Source of the DNA: Pseudomonadota bacterium
GTDB lineage: Bacteria > Pseudomonadota > Alphaproteobacteria > Sphingomonadales > Sphingomonadaceae
Assembly (NCBI GenBank): GCA_023390415.1
Contig: JAEWCW010000007.1
Location: 1 to 38,104 of the forward strand
Length of the DNA stretch: 38,104 nt
Direction: 5' to 3'
Within the stretch, counting starts at the first letter, position 1, and the number at the start of each line of letters is the position of its first letter. The position numbers and the translations under genes are program-made. Shown here in pieces: positions 1-8,473 of the stretch. Below the pieces are notes generated by a model. It did no database searches and was not told the DNA's origin. It was given only the letters and a program-made list of their open reading frames with translations.

Positions 1-339
1 GCGGAAGCCCGCGTCGCGCGCTGCGGCGAGGATCGCCTCGGTCGGATCGACAGCGATGATCTCGCCGCGCACCGCAGGCCCCTGCTCGGTCATCTCGAGC
101 AGGTCCGGATGGGCAGCGACAATTCCGCGGAGCCGCTCGCTGCGCTCCATCACGAGCGCACGCGCGTCGCGGCCGAGCCGGTCGGCGCTTCGCACCGTGC
201 TGTCCACGGTATCGTTCACCGTCCTGCCGAGCGTGTCGACCACCGGTGGCACCTGGAGCAATTGCGCGCCCGCAGCACCCGCGAGGAGCAGGGTCGCTCC
301 GCCGGCCAGGAAGAATTTCAGGGTCTCTCGACGCATCAT
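1..339 (-). CDS. N-terminal part of a secreted protein, probably S8 (subtilase) family peptidase; cut by window edge
   Basis: The reverse strand is open from a double ATG (337-339 and 334-336) to the left edge, giving 113 residues with no stop. It begins MMRRETLKFFLAGGATLLLA, a positively charged start and a hydrophobic stretch ending near AGAAGAQ, which reads as a signal peptide. The segment after it is helical and charged (DRLGRDARALVMERSERLRG), followed by a part with the flavour VRGEIIAVDPTEA. From memory this resembles the N-terminal region of S8 serine peptidases that sit next to ECF sigma/anti-sigma pairs in sphingomonads, but the catalytic Asp/His/Ser motifs lie outside the window, so the family is an inference. 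It diverges from the sigma gene, with a large inverted repeat in the gap. Confidence 0.55.
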   Translation of the reverse strand, partial: MMRRETLKFFLAGGATLLLAGAAGAQLLQVPPVVDTLGRTVNDTVDSTVRSADRLGRDARALVMERSERLRGIVAAHPDLLEMTEQGPAVRGEIIAVDPTEAILAAARDAGFR

Positions 340-372
340 CTTTGACGCCCTGCCATAATTTTGCTTGCTTGG

Positions 373-404
373 GGATGAAACGGGCCAGGGCGTCCGTTTC
401 ATCC
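373..404. promoter_or_regulatory. Perfect inverted repeat (11-bp arms) between divergent genes
   Basis: GGATGAAACGG (373-383) and CCGTTTCATCC (394-404) are exact reverse complements separated by a 10-base loop. The repeat lies between the divergent peptidase-like gene (start 339) and the sigma factor gene (preferred start 426). It could be a dyad operator read by a dimeric regulator, or a hairpin in the leader of the sigma mRNA. It does not have the spacing of an ECF -35/-10 pair. The role is inferred; the symmetry is seen directly. Confidence 0.6.
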
Positions 405-425
405 ACAAGGACCGAGGAGACCGAC

Positions 426-926
426 TTGCCGCCCTTCGAGCGGGACCTGCTGGCACTGTTGCCGCGGCTGCGGCGCTTTGCCCGCTCGCTCGCCCGCGAC
501 GCGGCCGATGCCGACGACCTGCTTCAGGTCGGGCTCGAGCGCGCGCTGAAGGCGAAGGACCAGTGGCAGGAAGGCACGAGATTGGACGCGTGGATGATGA
601 GGATCGTGCGCAATTGCTGGATCGACGAGGTCCGCGCCCGGACAAGGCGGGGACAGACCTTCGTCGCCGAGGAGGCGGGCGCCCATGTCGGCTATGCCGG
701 CCATGAGGATGTCGAGCGCGGCGCCGAGATGCACGACGTCGACAAGGCGATGAACGCCCTCCCGCCCGAGCAGCGCGAGGCGGTGGCGCTCGTCCTTGTC
801 GAAGGGCTCGCCTACAAGGAAGCGGCCGAGATATTGGACGTGCCGATCGGCACCCTCACCTCCCGGCTGATCCGCGGCCGGCAGGCGCTCGCGGCACGGC
901 TCGGCGGCGGATTGGAGGCGGCATGA
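426..926 (+). CDS. ECF-family RNA polymerase sigma factor
   Basis: This encodes a group IV (extracytoplasmic function) sigma factor of about 166 residues. Region 2 is visible as RDLLALLPRLRRFARSLA, the acidic DAADADDLLQ and then LDAWMMRIVRNCWIDEVRAR, the expected sigma-70 region 2 pattern. Region 4 follows as ALPPEQREAVALVLVEGLAY, KEAAEILDVPIGTLTSRLIR, a helix-turn-helix. The preferred start is TTG at 426, because AGGAG (415-419) lies 6 bases before it and family members usually begin close to this point. An in-frame ATG at 375 would add 17 residues but lies inside the left arm of the inverted repeat and lacks a clear ribosome site. The stop overlaps the next gene by ATGA, so the two are translationally coupled as a sigma/anti-sigma pair. 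Confidence 0.9.
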   Translation: MPPFERDLLALLPRLRRFARSLARDAADADDLLQVGLERALKAKDQWQEGTRLDAWMMRIVRNCWIDEVRARTRRGQTFVAEEAGAHVGYAGHEDVERGAEMHDVDKAMNALPPEQREAVALVLVEGLAYKEAAEILDVPIGTLTSRLIRGRQALAARLGGGLEAA

Positions 927-1681
927 TGCAGATCGGCGACGAGACTTTGATGGCCTATGCCGATGGCGAGCTCGACCCGGTACGGCGGCTCGAGATCGAA
1001 CGGGCGCTGGCGAGCGACCCCGATCTCAGGCGGCGGCTCGAGGCCCAGCAGCGGCTGCGCGCCCGCATCTCAAGCCATTATGCGCCGGTCGCGGAAGAGC
1101 CGATTCCGGACCGCTTCGCAGCGATGATCCGCGCCTCGGCGGTGGGGAACGACAATCAGGCCGATGTCGCCGACCTGGCGGCGGCGCGATCGAAGCGGCG
1201 CCCCTTGTCGGCCTGGCACAATATGGCCGCGCTGGCCGCGACCTTCATTCTCGCCCTCTTCCTCGGCCAGGTGATGCCGCCGCTGTTCAGCGTGGAAGTC
1301 CGAAGCGGCGACGAGAGCCCGATCGCGGTTGCCGACGGCACGCTCGTCGCCCGCGGCGGGCTGGATTCAGCGCTGCGCCAGCAGCTCGCCTCCGACCGAG
1401 GTGAGACCCGGATCGGAGTGAGCTTCGCGGCCAATGACGGGCGCTATTGCCGGACCTTCGAGGATCCGCGCCTGAGCGGCCTCGCCTGCGCTGGCGAGCA
1501 TGGCTGGGAGCTGATCGCGACCGCGCCGGGCACACGCGTCGGCGGCGAATATCGCCAGGCCTCGAGCGGGAACGCACTCGTCCTTGGCGCCGCCCAGGAC
1601 ATGATGGCCGGCGACCCCCTGGACGCAGCCGGCGAGCGCCGCGCCCGCGACCTGGGCTGGTACCGGCACCCCCGGGATTAA
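923..1681 (+). CDS. Anti-sigma factor, membrane anchored
   Basis: This 252-residue protein starts at ATG 923, overlapping the sigma stop by four bases. The N-terminal cytoplasmic part (residues 1-60: GDETLMAYADGELDP, then RRLEIERALASDPDLRRRLE) is the helical sigma-binding domain of transmembrane anti-sigma factors, without the zinc HxxxCxxC motif. One hydrophobic segment (about residues 97-117, MAALAATFILALFLGQVM) crosses the inner membrane. The remaining ~135 residues would be periplasmic, with two cysteines near C-R-T-F and LACAGEHGW, and may sense the envelope signal. By analogy it sequesters the upstream sigma factor until a signal releases it. The exact anti-sigma class was not determined. 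Confidence 0.85.
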   Translation: MMQIGDETLMAYADGELDPVRRLEIERALASDPDLRRRLEAQQRLRARISSHYAPVAEEPIPDRFAAMIRASAVGNDNQADVADLAAARSKRRPLSAWHNMAALAATFILALFLGQVMPPLFSVEVRSGDESPIAVADGTLVARGGLDSALRQQLASDRGETRIGVSFAANDGRYCRTFEDPRLSGLACAGEHGWELIATAPGTRVGGEYRQASSGNALVLGAAQDMMAGDPLDAAGERRARDLGWYRHPRD

Positions 1682-1726
1682 ATCGGCCGCTCGGCACGTT
1701 CTCCTTCCATCCAGGGAGGAGTATTC

Positions 1727-2503
1727 ATGCGTAAACTGTCCGTTTCCATCTTCGCGCTCGCCTTCGCGGCGACCCCTGCTCTTGCCGATCCCGCGGCCGA
1801 ATATGTGACCGGCGTGGAATATAGCCAGGGCGACTATTTCACAGGCGAGGAGGTCGAGATCCTCACCGTCAGCAATGTCGCCCGGCTCCGCGCCGGGCGG
1901 CTGACCGTCTCGGCCTCGCTGCCCTGGCACCGGATCGAGGCGCCCGGTAACGTGGTCGGCGGCGGCGGATTGCTCGGCTTGCCGATCCTGGTCGATCCCA
2001 CCCAGCCGGCGACGCGCAACGTCCGCGAGGGACTTGGCGATCTCCGCCTCGGCGCCGCCTATGCCCTTCCGTCGCTCGCGGGCATCGACCTTGGCCTCAC
2101 CGGCCAGGTCAAGCTTCCGACCGCGTCCGCGGAGCGCGGCATCGGTACTGGAGAGACCGACGTCAGCATCGGCGCGGAAGCCTCGCGCAGCTTCGGAGGC
2201 GTCACGCCATATGTGAGCGTCGCCTACACGATGCCGGGGGAGCCCGCTGCCTACGACCTCCGCAACGCCTTCTCGGCGCGCGGCGGCCTCGGCCTGCAAC
2301 TCGGCCGCGGCGTGCGCGGGAACATCGCCTACAGCCACGCCGAGAGCATCAGCGTCGGCCTTCCTGACGAACGGATGATCTCGACCGGGATCAACGCGTC
2401 GCTGTCGCGCAGCCTGTCGCTGGGGATTTACGGCAATGCCGGCCTGTCGGAGGGCGCGCCGGACGTCGGCGCCGGCGTGTCGCTGGGGATCCGGATTTTC
2501 TAG
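1727..2503 (+). CDS. Secreted outer-membrane beta-barrel-like protein (transporter-type), function unknown
   Basis: This 258-residue protein has a clear signal peptide (MRKLSVSIFALAFAATPALA, cut after ALA). The mature part consists of alternating-residue strands such as RLTVSASLPWHRI, GDLRLGAAYALP, DLGLTGQVKLPT, SLSLGIYGNAGLS, and it ends in phenylalanine, as outer-membrane barrel proteins do. The motif pattern GLGDLRLGAAY...LPTA...GTGETDVSIG resembles the phenol-degradation MetA-like (DUF/PF13557) barrel family; that match is from memory. GGAGG at 1713-1717 precedes ATG 1727. It follows the anti-sigma gene by 45 bases on the same strand, so it may be a target or a member of that operon. Its stop codon shares the bases CTAG with the stop of the opposing cell wall hydrolase gene. 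Confidence 0.7.
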   Translation: MRKLSVSIFALAFAATPALADPAAEYVTGVEYSQGDYFTGEEVEILTVSNVARLRAGRLTVSASLPWHRIEAPGNVVGGGGLLGLPILVDPTQPATRNVREGLGDLRLGAAYALPSLAGIDLGLTGQVKLPTASAERGIGTGETDVSIGAEASRSFGGVTPYVSVAYTMPGEPAAYDLRNAFSARGGLGLQLGRGVRGNIAYSHAESISVGLPDERMISTGINASLSRSLSLGIYGNAGLSEGAPDVGAGVSLGIRIF

Positions 2504-3750
2504 CGTGCAGCCGAAGGCGGCGCCGAGGCGCTTGCCGGGGCCGCGGTATTGTCCGGGGTCGCGGCAGCGCGCGGCTGCTCCGCAGCGGGGGCCGGATTGT
2601 TCGCGTGCTGGTTCGGATTGCGGCGGCCGAGCGGCTGCTGCGCCGGCCCCGTGTCCGTGCCGGTCAGCGCCCAGCGCGAGCTCGCGGTCATCGTCGCGTC
2701 GGCCTTCGCGCGCTCGCTGATCAGCGCGTTTGCGCTCTCGCGCTGCAGCGGCTCGTAGCGGCGGAGGACGGCACGGTTGAAGCTGTCGACGCTGCCGGCG
2801 GGGGCGGCGCCCTGCTGTGCCTGGGCCTCGGCGGCGGCAGCAGCGGCTGCGGCATCGCGCGCGTCCGCCATCTGCTCTTCAGGTGAGCCTGGCAGCGGCG
2901 CGACGTTGCGGCGGCGGATCACAAGCGGCTCGACTCCGGCATAGCGGTCAGTGAAGGCCGCCGGACGGCCCCAGCCGCCGGTCCAGCGATAGAAGATGTG
3001 CGCGCCGATATTGTAGGATTTGACCAGGCTCGAGGCCCAGTAAGGCACCACGTAATTGGCGTGATAATGGGTCGAATAGCCCACGGGGCGGTAGACCGCC
3101 CCGCCGATCGCCGCCTCGGCGATCTCCCGCGCGCGCTGCCAGTAGGGCGCCATCGGCGGGCGGCCCAGCGAGCCGTCGCAGGTGAAGCTGAACTGGCAGC
3201 CGGTGCGCCGCTCGCTGCCCTGATAGACCACGCCGCAGATGCTGTTCGGATAGGCCGGGTGCCGGACCCGGTTCAGGATCACCTGGGCGACTGCGCGCTG
3301 GCCGTCGGCGGGCTCGAGCGCCGCCTCGTAATAGATCGCCTCGGTGAGGCACTGGATCGAGCGCATCCGGTCGGCGTCGCTTGCGAAGCGCAGCGCGAAC
3401 GGGCTGGCTGCGGCCCCTGCCCCGGCGAGCGGGATCGCGGCGTTGACCTGCTGCGCGCTCAGCGGATCGAGCGGGCGGATGTTGTGCGGGTTGAGCAGCG
3501 CGGTGGCGTTCGGCCCGGCGGCTGCGGCGATCGCGTCCGGCGAGCCCGGGAGCCCGGGGATCAGGGCACCGCCCGGCATGTGGACGGCGAGCGCGGCGAC
3601 GAGATAGAGTCCGGCGGCGACGGCGAGGACTCCAAGCGCCGCCCATTGCTGGCGCGCAGCGGCAAGCGCCCCGGCGCCCATAGAGCGCAGGTTCGGAACC
3701 CGCCACTCGGACAGGCGCAAAGCCGGGTTAAATCGCAGCACCGCTTTCAT
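2500..3750 (-). CDS. Cell wall hydrolase, SleB type
   Basis: This 416-residue protein carries the SleB/Hydrolase_2 domain at about residues 134-265. Visible are CLTEAIYYEA with the likely catalytic Glu137, GQRAVAQVILNRVRHPAYPN, then CQFSFTCDG and STHYHANYVVPYW. This fold cleaves peptidoglycan glycan strands as a lytic transglycosylase-like enzyme. A single hydrophobic segment at residues 39-57 anchors it in the inner membrane, facing the periplasm. The C-terminal 130 residues are Ala/Gln/Pro rich and low in complexity. In non-sporulating alphaproteobacteria such enzymes act in cell wall turnover rather than germination. The gene is convergent with the barrel gene and overlaps it by four bases. 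Confidence 0.88.
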   Translation of the reverse strand: MKAVLRFNPALRLSEWRVPNLRSMGAGALAAARQQWAALGVLAVAAGLYLVAALAVHMPGGALIPGLPGSPDAIAAAAGPNATALLNPHNIRPLDPLSAQQVNAAIPLAGAGAAASPFALRFASDADRMRSIQCLTEAIYYEAALEPADGQRAVAQVILNRVRHPAYPNSICGVVYQGSERRTGCQFSFTCDGSLGRPPMAPYWQRAREIAEAAIGGAVYRPVGYSTHYHANYVVPYWASSLVKSYNIGAHIFYRWTGGWGRPAAFTDRYAGVEPLVIRRRNVAPLPGSPEEQMADARDAAAAAAAAEAQAQQGAAPAGSVDSFNRAVLRRYEPLQRESANALISERAKADATMTASSRWALTGTDTGPAQQPLGRRNPNQHANNPAPAAEQPRAAATPDNTAAPASASAPPSAAR

Positions 3751-3862
3751 TTACACCAATAGCCGGGAAGACTCCGCCATATAGAAAAACGCACCTTGCG
3801 GCAACCTGAAGGGCGGTCGAGCCGTGCCCGGCGCCGGATCGACTGCGCCGGCCCGGCGCTCT

Positions 3863-4687
3863 TCAATGGCGATTGGAACCGGGGATCGGGCGTCTCTTCG
3901 CGAGATCGAAACGGTCGCCGGAACTGAGCACATGGACCGTGACGCCGTGCATCGAAAGCACCCGCTCGGGCCGTGCCTCGGCGAGGTTGCAATGGGTGAC
4001 CCCGGCCCCATCGACCACGTAAACGGCCCCGCTGCCGATCACGGTGAAGGTCTGATCCTCGACCACCGCGGCCGTGTCCTCGTCGATTCCAAGGCCCAGG
4101 ACCCGCGGATTGTGGGCGACGGCGCCGATCAGGCGGCCGAAGCGGCCGCGCTCGGCGAAATGCTGGTCGATGATCACGTCGCGGATCAGGCCGAGGCCGG
4201 GCGCCATGTGGAGGTCGCCGATGCGGTGGGTCTCGGAGCTCGTCCCCTTGACCAGCATCGTGTCGCTCATCACCGACGCCCCGGCCGAGGTGCCGGCGAT
4301 CAGGCCGCCGCGCTCGTAGATCGCGCGCACTTTCGCCTCGATCCCCGTGTCGCCGATCTGGCTGGTGATTCGGAGCTGATCGCCGCCCGAGAAGAAGATC
4401 GCCTGCGCATCATCGAGCACGCGAAGCTTCTCGCGGTCGCCCGCCTCATTGCGGTCTTCGACATAGAGTTCGACCAGCTCACCGATGTCGAGATCTGCGA
4501 AGGCTTTCTGATATTCCTCGAAATAGCCTTCGGGTTCGTAGCTGGCGACCGTGGCGAGGACGAGCTTGCCGCCGCGGACGTGGCGCGCGACTTCCTTCAG
4601 GATCGTCCGCTCGCTCTTTGGATCGCGATCCTCGTGGCCACCGATGATGATCAGGCAGCCCGATCCCCTTTTCACGCCTTCAGCCAC
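3863..4687 (-). CDS. cphB: Cyanophycinase
   Basis: This 274-residue peptidase hydrolyses cyanophycin (multi-L-arginyl-poly-L-aspartate) to beta-Asp-Arg dipeptides. It is a serine peptidase of the S51 type: the nucleophile elbow GTSAG has Ser134, preceded by FFSGGDQ (98-104) and followed by IIDQHF (172-177), all hallmarks of cyanophycinase. The length matches the family (about 270-280). No signal peptide is present, so it acts on intracellular granules. The start is GTG at 4687, eight bases inside the end of the upstream isoaspartyl peptidase gene, consistent with translational coupling. It is the last gene of the cphA-iaaA-cphB operon. Confidence 0.93.
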   Translation of the reverse strand: MAEGVKRGSGCLIIIGGHEDRDPKSERTILKEVARHVRGGKLVLATVASYEPEGYFEEYQKAFADLDIGELVELYVEDRNEAGDREKLRVLDDAQAIFFSGGDQLRITSQIGDTGIEAKVRAIYERGGLIAGTSAGASVMSDTMLVKGTSSETHRIGDLHMAPGLGLIRDVIIDQHFAERGRFGRLIGAVAHNPRVLGLGIDEDTAAVVEDQTFTVIGSGAVYVVDGAGVTHCNLAEARPERVLSMHGVTVHVLSSGDRFDLAKRRPIPGSNRH

Positions 4688-5582
4688 GCGGTTCCTCGTC
4701 CTTCTTCAGATAGACACGGGCCCCGACCGACTCGCTGGTCGCGATTCCGACCACGAACATCGGGCTGTTGTGGGCCCAGCCGATCGTCCCGTCCTTGTAG
4801 ATGCCGACGCCGCCGCCGTCGGCGCCGGCGCCGCCGGTGCCGGGAAGCTTGGCGAGACCCTTGGCGATCGCGTCCTCCATGCCGATCCCGTCTTCCAGCG
4901 AAGCCATGACCCGCGCCGCGAGCGCGAGCCGTGCAATCGTCTCTCCGTTGCCGGAAAAGGCCACGGCGCCATTGTGATTGTCGGCATAAAGGCCGCCGCC
5001 CGGCAAGGGGCTGTCGCCGACCCGCCCGACCTTCTGCCCGTTCAGCCCCCCCGTCGAGGCGCCGGCGGCGAGGTTGCCACCCATGTCGAGGGCGACCGCG
5101 CCAACCGTGTCGTGCATGCCCTCCGTGGCGAGCTGCTTCTCCGCCTCGGCCTTCAGCTCCTCGTGGCTGGCGAGCGGGAAACCCTGCGCCTTGGCGAAGT
5201 CCAGAGCGCCATCCCCGACCAGGAACACCTCCTTCTCCGGCAACAAGCGCCGCGCGACGGCGATCGGGTTGCGGGCGAACTTGAGCGCGCCGACCGCGCC
5301 TGCCGAGAGGTCGCGGCCGTCCATGATCGACGCGCACATCTCGATCTCGCCGCGCTCGTTGGGCGCCGAGCCCTTGCCGGCATTGAAGACGGGAAGATCC
5401 TCCAGCGTTCGGATCGCGGTCTCGACCGCGTCAAGGGAGGTGCCCCCGCCGGCCAGGATCGCAGCCGCCGCCTCAACCGCCTGCCGAACGCCGTCGCGAT
5501 TGGCCTGGGTCTCCTTGTCGTCCCACGGCTTTGCGCCGCCATGGACGATCAGGGCCCAGCGGCCCGACTGGAAATTCAACAT
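4680..5582 (-). CDS. iaaA: Isoaspartyl peptidase / L-asparaginase (beta-aspartyl dipeptidase)
   Basis: This encodes a 300-residue Ntn hydrolase that splits isoaspartyl dipeptides. In this context the natural substrate is likely beta-Asp-Arg released by the neighbouring cyanophycinase, yielding Asp and Arg. The family signature is HDTVGAVALDMGGN, with Thr159 as the nucleophile exposed by autocleavage, followed by AGASTGGLNGQKVGRVGDSP. The N-terminal WALIVHGGAKPW is typical. The start ATG 5580-5582 was chosen over upstream in-frame codons because it lies two bases after the cphA stop and aligns with the family's N-terminus. It overlaps the start of cphB by eight bases. The symbol is by similarity. 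Confidence 0.92.
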   Translation of the reverse strand: MLNFQSGRWALIVHGGAKPWDDKETQANRDGVRQAVEAAAAILAGGGTSLDAVETAIRTLEDLPVFNAGKGSAPNERGEIEMCASIMDGRDLSAGAVGALKFARNPIAVARRLLPEKEVFLVGDGALDFAKAQGFPLASHEELKAEAEKQLATEGMHDTVGAVALDMGGNLAAGASTGGLNGQKVGRVGDSPLPGGGLYADNHNGAVAFSGNGETIARLALAARVMASLEDGIGMEDAIAKGLAKLPGTGGAGADGGGVGIYKDGTIGWAHNSPMFVVGIATSESVGARVYLKKDEEPRG

Positions 5583-5584
5583 CT

Positions 5585-8425
5585 CTACTCCGCGGCAACG
5601 AACGGCGCGCGGGTCGCGGACCGGGTCGCCGCCGGCCGGAACTCGATCACCTGCTGCCACGCTGCATGGACGTCCGTGGGCGTGACCACGACAAGGTCGC
5701 CCGCCTCGCCCATGGCAAGCGCAGCAGCGGTCGACGCGGCCTCGCCGGCGATCAGGTGAATATGATCCGGCGATCGGCCCGCGGCGAGCGCGCCTTCCTG
5801 GAGGAACTTCATCACCTCGCCGCGCGGGCGGCCACGCGTGGACGGGTCCTCGCGGAAGATGAGGACGTCGAAGATCCCGGCCGCGACCTGGCCCATTTCG
5901 ATGAGATCCTCGTCGCGCCGGTCGCCCGCCATCGAGATCGAGCCGATCGTCCGCTTGTACCGGCCCGAAAGGCCGCGCACGACATTGCCGAGCGCTTCGA
6001 GGCCCGCGACATTATGGGCATAGTCGACGATCACCCGGAAGCCGTGCGCGTCATGGACGTTGAGCCGCCCGGGATTCTGCTCGAAGGTCGAGCGGAACTG
6101 GCTCATCGCCGACCGGATGGTGAGGATCGGCACGTCCTGCGCGATCGCGACGGCGATGGCTGCGAGCGCGTTGGCGATATTGAACTCGGCCATGCCGTCG
6201 AGCGTCGCGGGAATGTCGCCCGCCTTCATGATCAGCTCGCGCCGCGAATAATCGTAGAGCACGATCGTGCCGCCGTCCGGCCCGGGCTCGCGCACCACCG
6301 CCATCCCGCCGCGATCGACATGTTCGCGCAGCATCGGCGACATCTCGGCACCGCCGCAGAGGGAGAACCAGATGATCCGGCCGCCGGCGCGGCGGGCCAT
6401 CTTCACGGTCAGCGGGTCGTCGGCATTGAGGATCGAATGGCCGCCGCGGCGGACCGCCTCGACGATGACCGATTTAACGTCGGCGAGGTCCTCGACCGTC
6501 TCGATCCCCTTCAGGCCGAGATGGTCGGCGGTGACGTTCAACGCCACGCCGATATCGGCCTGGTCGAACGCCAGACCCTCGCGCAGAAGGCCGCCGCGCG
6601 CCGTCTCGAGCACGGCGAGCTCGACCGTGGGATCGCGAAGCACCATGCGCGCGCTCTTCGGGCCGGTGGCGTCGCCCTCGTGGACGAGCACGTCGTTGAT
6701 ATAGACGCCCGTGGTCGAGGTCAGGCCGACGCTGCAGCCGGTATAGCGCATGATATGCTTGGTCATCCGGCCCACGGTGGATTTGCCGTTGGTGCCGGTG
6801 ATCGCGACGATCGGCACCCGCACCGGCCGTCCGTGCGGAAACAGCATCTCGATGATCGGCTTGGCGACGTCGCGCGGCGGGCCTTCCGAAGGCTCGATGT
6901 GCATCCGGAGGCCGGGCGCGGCATTGACCTCGATCACGCCTCCGCCCGTCTCCCGCACCGAGCGCGAAATGTCCGGGCAGACGAAATCGACGCCGGCAAT
7001 GTCGAGGCCGACGATCATCGCCGCGCGCTTGGCGATCTCGGCATTGTCCGGATGGACCTCGTTCGTCCGGTCGATCGCGGTTCCCCCTGTCGAGAGGTTG
7101 GCGGTGGCGCGGAGCTGGACAGTGTCGCACGCCTCGGGGATGCTGTCCGGCGTCAGACCGGAGCGGGCGAGAAATTCCTCGACATGGGCGTCGACGCGGA
7201 TCTTCGTCATCACGTTTTCGTGACCGTCGCCGCGACGCGGGTCCTGGTTCACCTGGTCGACGAGCCAGCGGATGGTCGAAACCCCGTCGCCGATCACCTG
7301 CGCGGGCACGCGCTCGGCGACCGCGACCATCTTGCCGTCCACGACGAGGATGCGGTGGTCGTTGCCAGGGAAGAAGCGCTCGACGATGACGTCGCGGCCC
7401 CTGGCCTCGCGCTGCGCCTCGGCAAAGCCGAAGCGGAGCTGCTCTTCAGTCTGCACGCCGATGGTGACGCCTCGGCCATGATTGCCGTCGAGCGGCTTGA
7501 CGACCAGAGGCCAACCGAGCCGCCGAACCGCGCGCATCGCCGCCTCCACGTCCCGAACCACCTCGCCGCGCGGCACCGGTATCCCGCTCTCGTCGAGCAG
7601 CTTCTTGGTCATGTTCTTGTCGGAGGCGATCTCGGTCGCGACGAACGAGGTGCGGCCGCTGATCGAGGCGCGGATACGCTGCTGGTGCCGCCCGTGGCCG
7701 AGCTGGATCAGGCTCCTCTCGTCGAGCCGCATCACCGGAATCCCCCGCCGCTTGGCCTCCTCGACCAAGGCGCGGGTGGTCGGGCCCAGGGACGTGCGGC
7801 GAACCAGGCGCTTCAGGGAGTCGAGCCTCTCCTTGAGCTCATAGGGCGTGTCGAAGGCCCAGATCCGGTCGAGTCCGCCGAAGCCGGCAAGCGCCGGCGG
7901 GAGCAACGACTCAACCAGCTCGGCCGCGATCCGACCTGCGGCCAGCCCGACCTGCTCTTCATTATAGGCGAACATGATGTTGTAGACGCCGGGCCGGTTC
8001 TTGACCGAGCGGGTCTTGCCGCGGGTGGCGCGCGACCCGGCGAGGGTCTGGAGCTCGAGCGCGACATGCTCGATGACGTGGCCGAGCCAGGTGCCCTCGC
8101 GAAGCCGCCGCTCGAAGCCGCCGCGCACCTTTAGCGAGCAACCGTGGCGACCAACCCCGGGGAGCAGCCCGAGAAGGGCATCGGCAAAGCCCGGAATCCG
8201 GCTCGTCGGCCACCCTTCCAGGCGGCCGAGGTCCATCTGGATGCGGACCATCGGCGTGTGGCTGTAGAAATGGGGACCGCGGTAGACGCCGACCTCCGTC
8301 ACGCAGGCTGGCGCCTCGACGAGATCTGCGCTGCTGTCTGTGGCGCGGTGGAAGAACATGGCGGAGTCCGGCGCTGCAGATTGCATCGGCTCGACGACGG
8401 AAAGAGACTGGTTCGGAGGCGACAT
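5585..8425 (-). CDS. cphA: Cyanophycin synthetase
   Basis: This 946-residue enzyme polymerises Asp and Arg into cyanophycin, a nitrogen storage granule, using ATP. The layout follows CphA: an N-terminal domain (to about residue 200), an ATP-grasp domain (about 250-510) with PLDGNHGRGVT (311-321) and the GVIEVNAAPGLRMH loop, then a Mur-ligase-like domain with the P-loop GTNGKS (544-549) and a C-terminal lobe ending VVVTPTDVHAAW. Because both active sites are intact, it should be a full CphA rather than the reduced CphA2 form. The start ATG 8423-8425 is preferred; an upstream alternative at 8500 would run into the divergent promoter region. cphA heads an operon with iaaA and cphB, so synthesis and degradation enzymes share one transcript. 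An FNR-like box lies 49-62 bases upstream. Confidence 0.93.
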   Translation of the reverse strand: MSPPNQSLSVVEPMQSAAPDSAMFFHRATDSSADLVEAPACVTEVGVYRGPHFYSHTPMVRIQMDLGRLEGWPTSRIPGFADALLGLLPGVGRHGCSLKVRGGFERRLREGTWLGHVIEHVALELQTLAGSRATRGKTRSVKNRPGVYNIMFAYNEEQVGLAAGRIAAELVESLLPPALAGFGGLDRIWAFDTPYELKERLDSLKRLVRRTSLGPTTRALVEEAKRRGIPVMRLDERSLIQLGHGRHQQRIRASISGRTSFVATEIASDKNMTKKLLDESGIPVPRGEVVRDVEAAMRAVRRLGWPLVVKPLDGNHGRGVTIGVQTEEQLRFGFAEAQREARGRDVIVERFFPGNDHRILVVDGKMVAVAERVPAQVIGDGVSTIRWLVDQVNQDPRRGDGHENVMTKIRVDAHVEEFLARSGLTPDSIPEACDTVQLRATANLSTGGTAIDRTNEVHPDNAEIAKRAAMIVGLDIAGVDFVCPDISRSVRETGGGVIEVNAAPGLRMHIEPSEGPPRDVAKPIIEMLFPHGRPVRVPIVAITGTNGKSTVGRMTKHIMRYTGCSVGLTSTTGVYINDVLVHEGDATGPKSARMVLRDPTVELAVLETARGGLLREGLAFDQADIGVALNVTADHLGLKGIETVEDLADVKSVIVEAVRRGGHSILNADDPLTVKMARRAGGRIIWFSLCGGAEMSPMLREHVDRGGMAVVREPGPDGGTIVLYDYSRRELIMKAGDIPATLDGMAEFNIANALAAIAVAIAQDVPILTIRSAMSQFRSTFEQNPGRLNVHDAHGFRVIVDYAHNVAGLEALGNVVRGLSGRYKRTIGSISMAGDRRDEDLIEMGQVAAGIFDVLIFREDPSTRGRPRGEVMKFLQEGALAAGRSPDHIHLIAGEAASTAAALAMGEAGDLVVVTPTDVHAAWQQVIEFRPAATRSATRAPFVAAE

Positions 8426-8473
8426 GATCCCGCTAAAGCGCCGGAAACAAGGCGAAGTTCCTGGACGAAATAG

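Noticed and set aside
373..404. Reading the inverted repeat as two divergent ECF promoters
   Set aside because: The arms contain GATGAAAC on both strands, but no CGTC/CGTT -10 occurs at a 15-17-base spacing; CGTC at 391 is only nine bases away.
4680..5337. Arg/Gly-rich reverse-strand frame within iaaA
   Set aside because: It is an out-of-frame shadow of the isoaspartyl peptidase gene with low-complexity Arg runs.
5531..8134. An 867-codon open frame on the plus strand, opposite cphA
   Set aside because: The translation is rich in Arg, His, Asp and Gly with no recognisable domain, and the opposite strand encodes an intact cyanophycin synthetase. In GC-rich DNA such antisense frames are expected.
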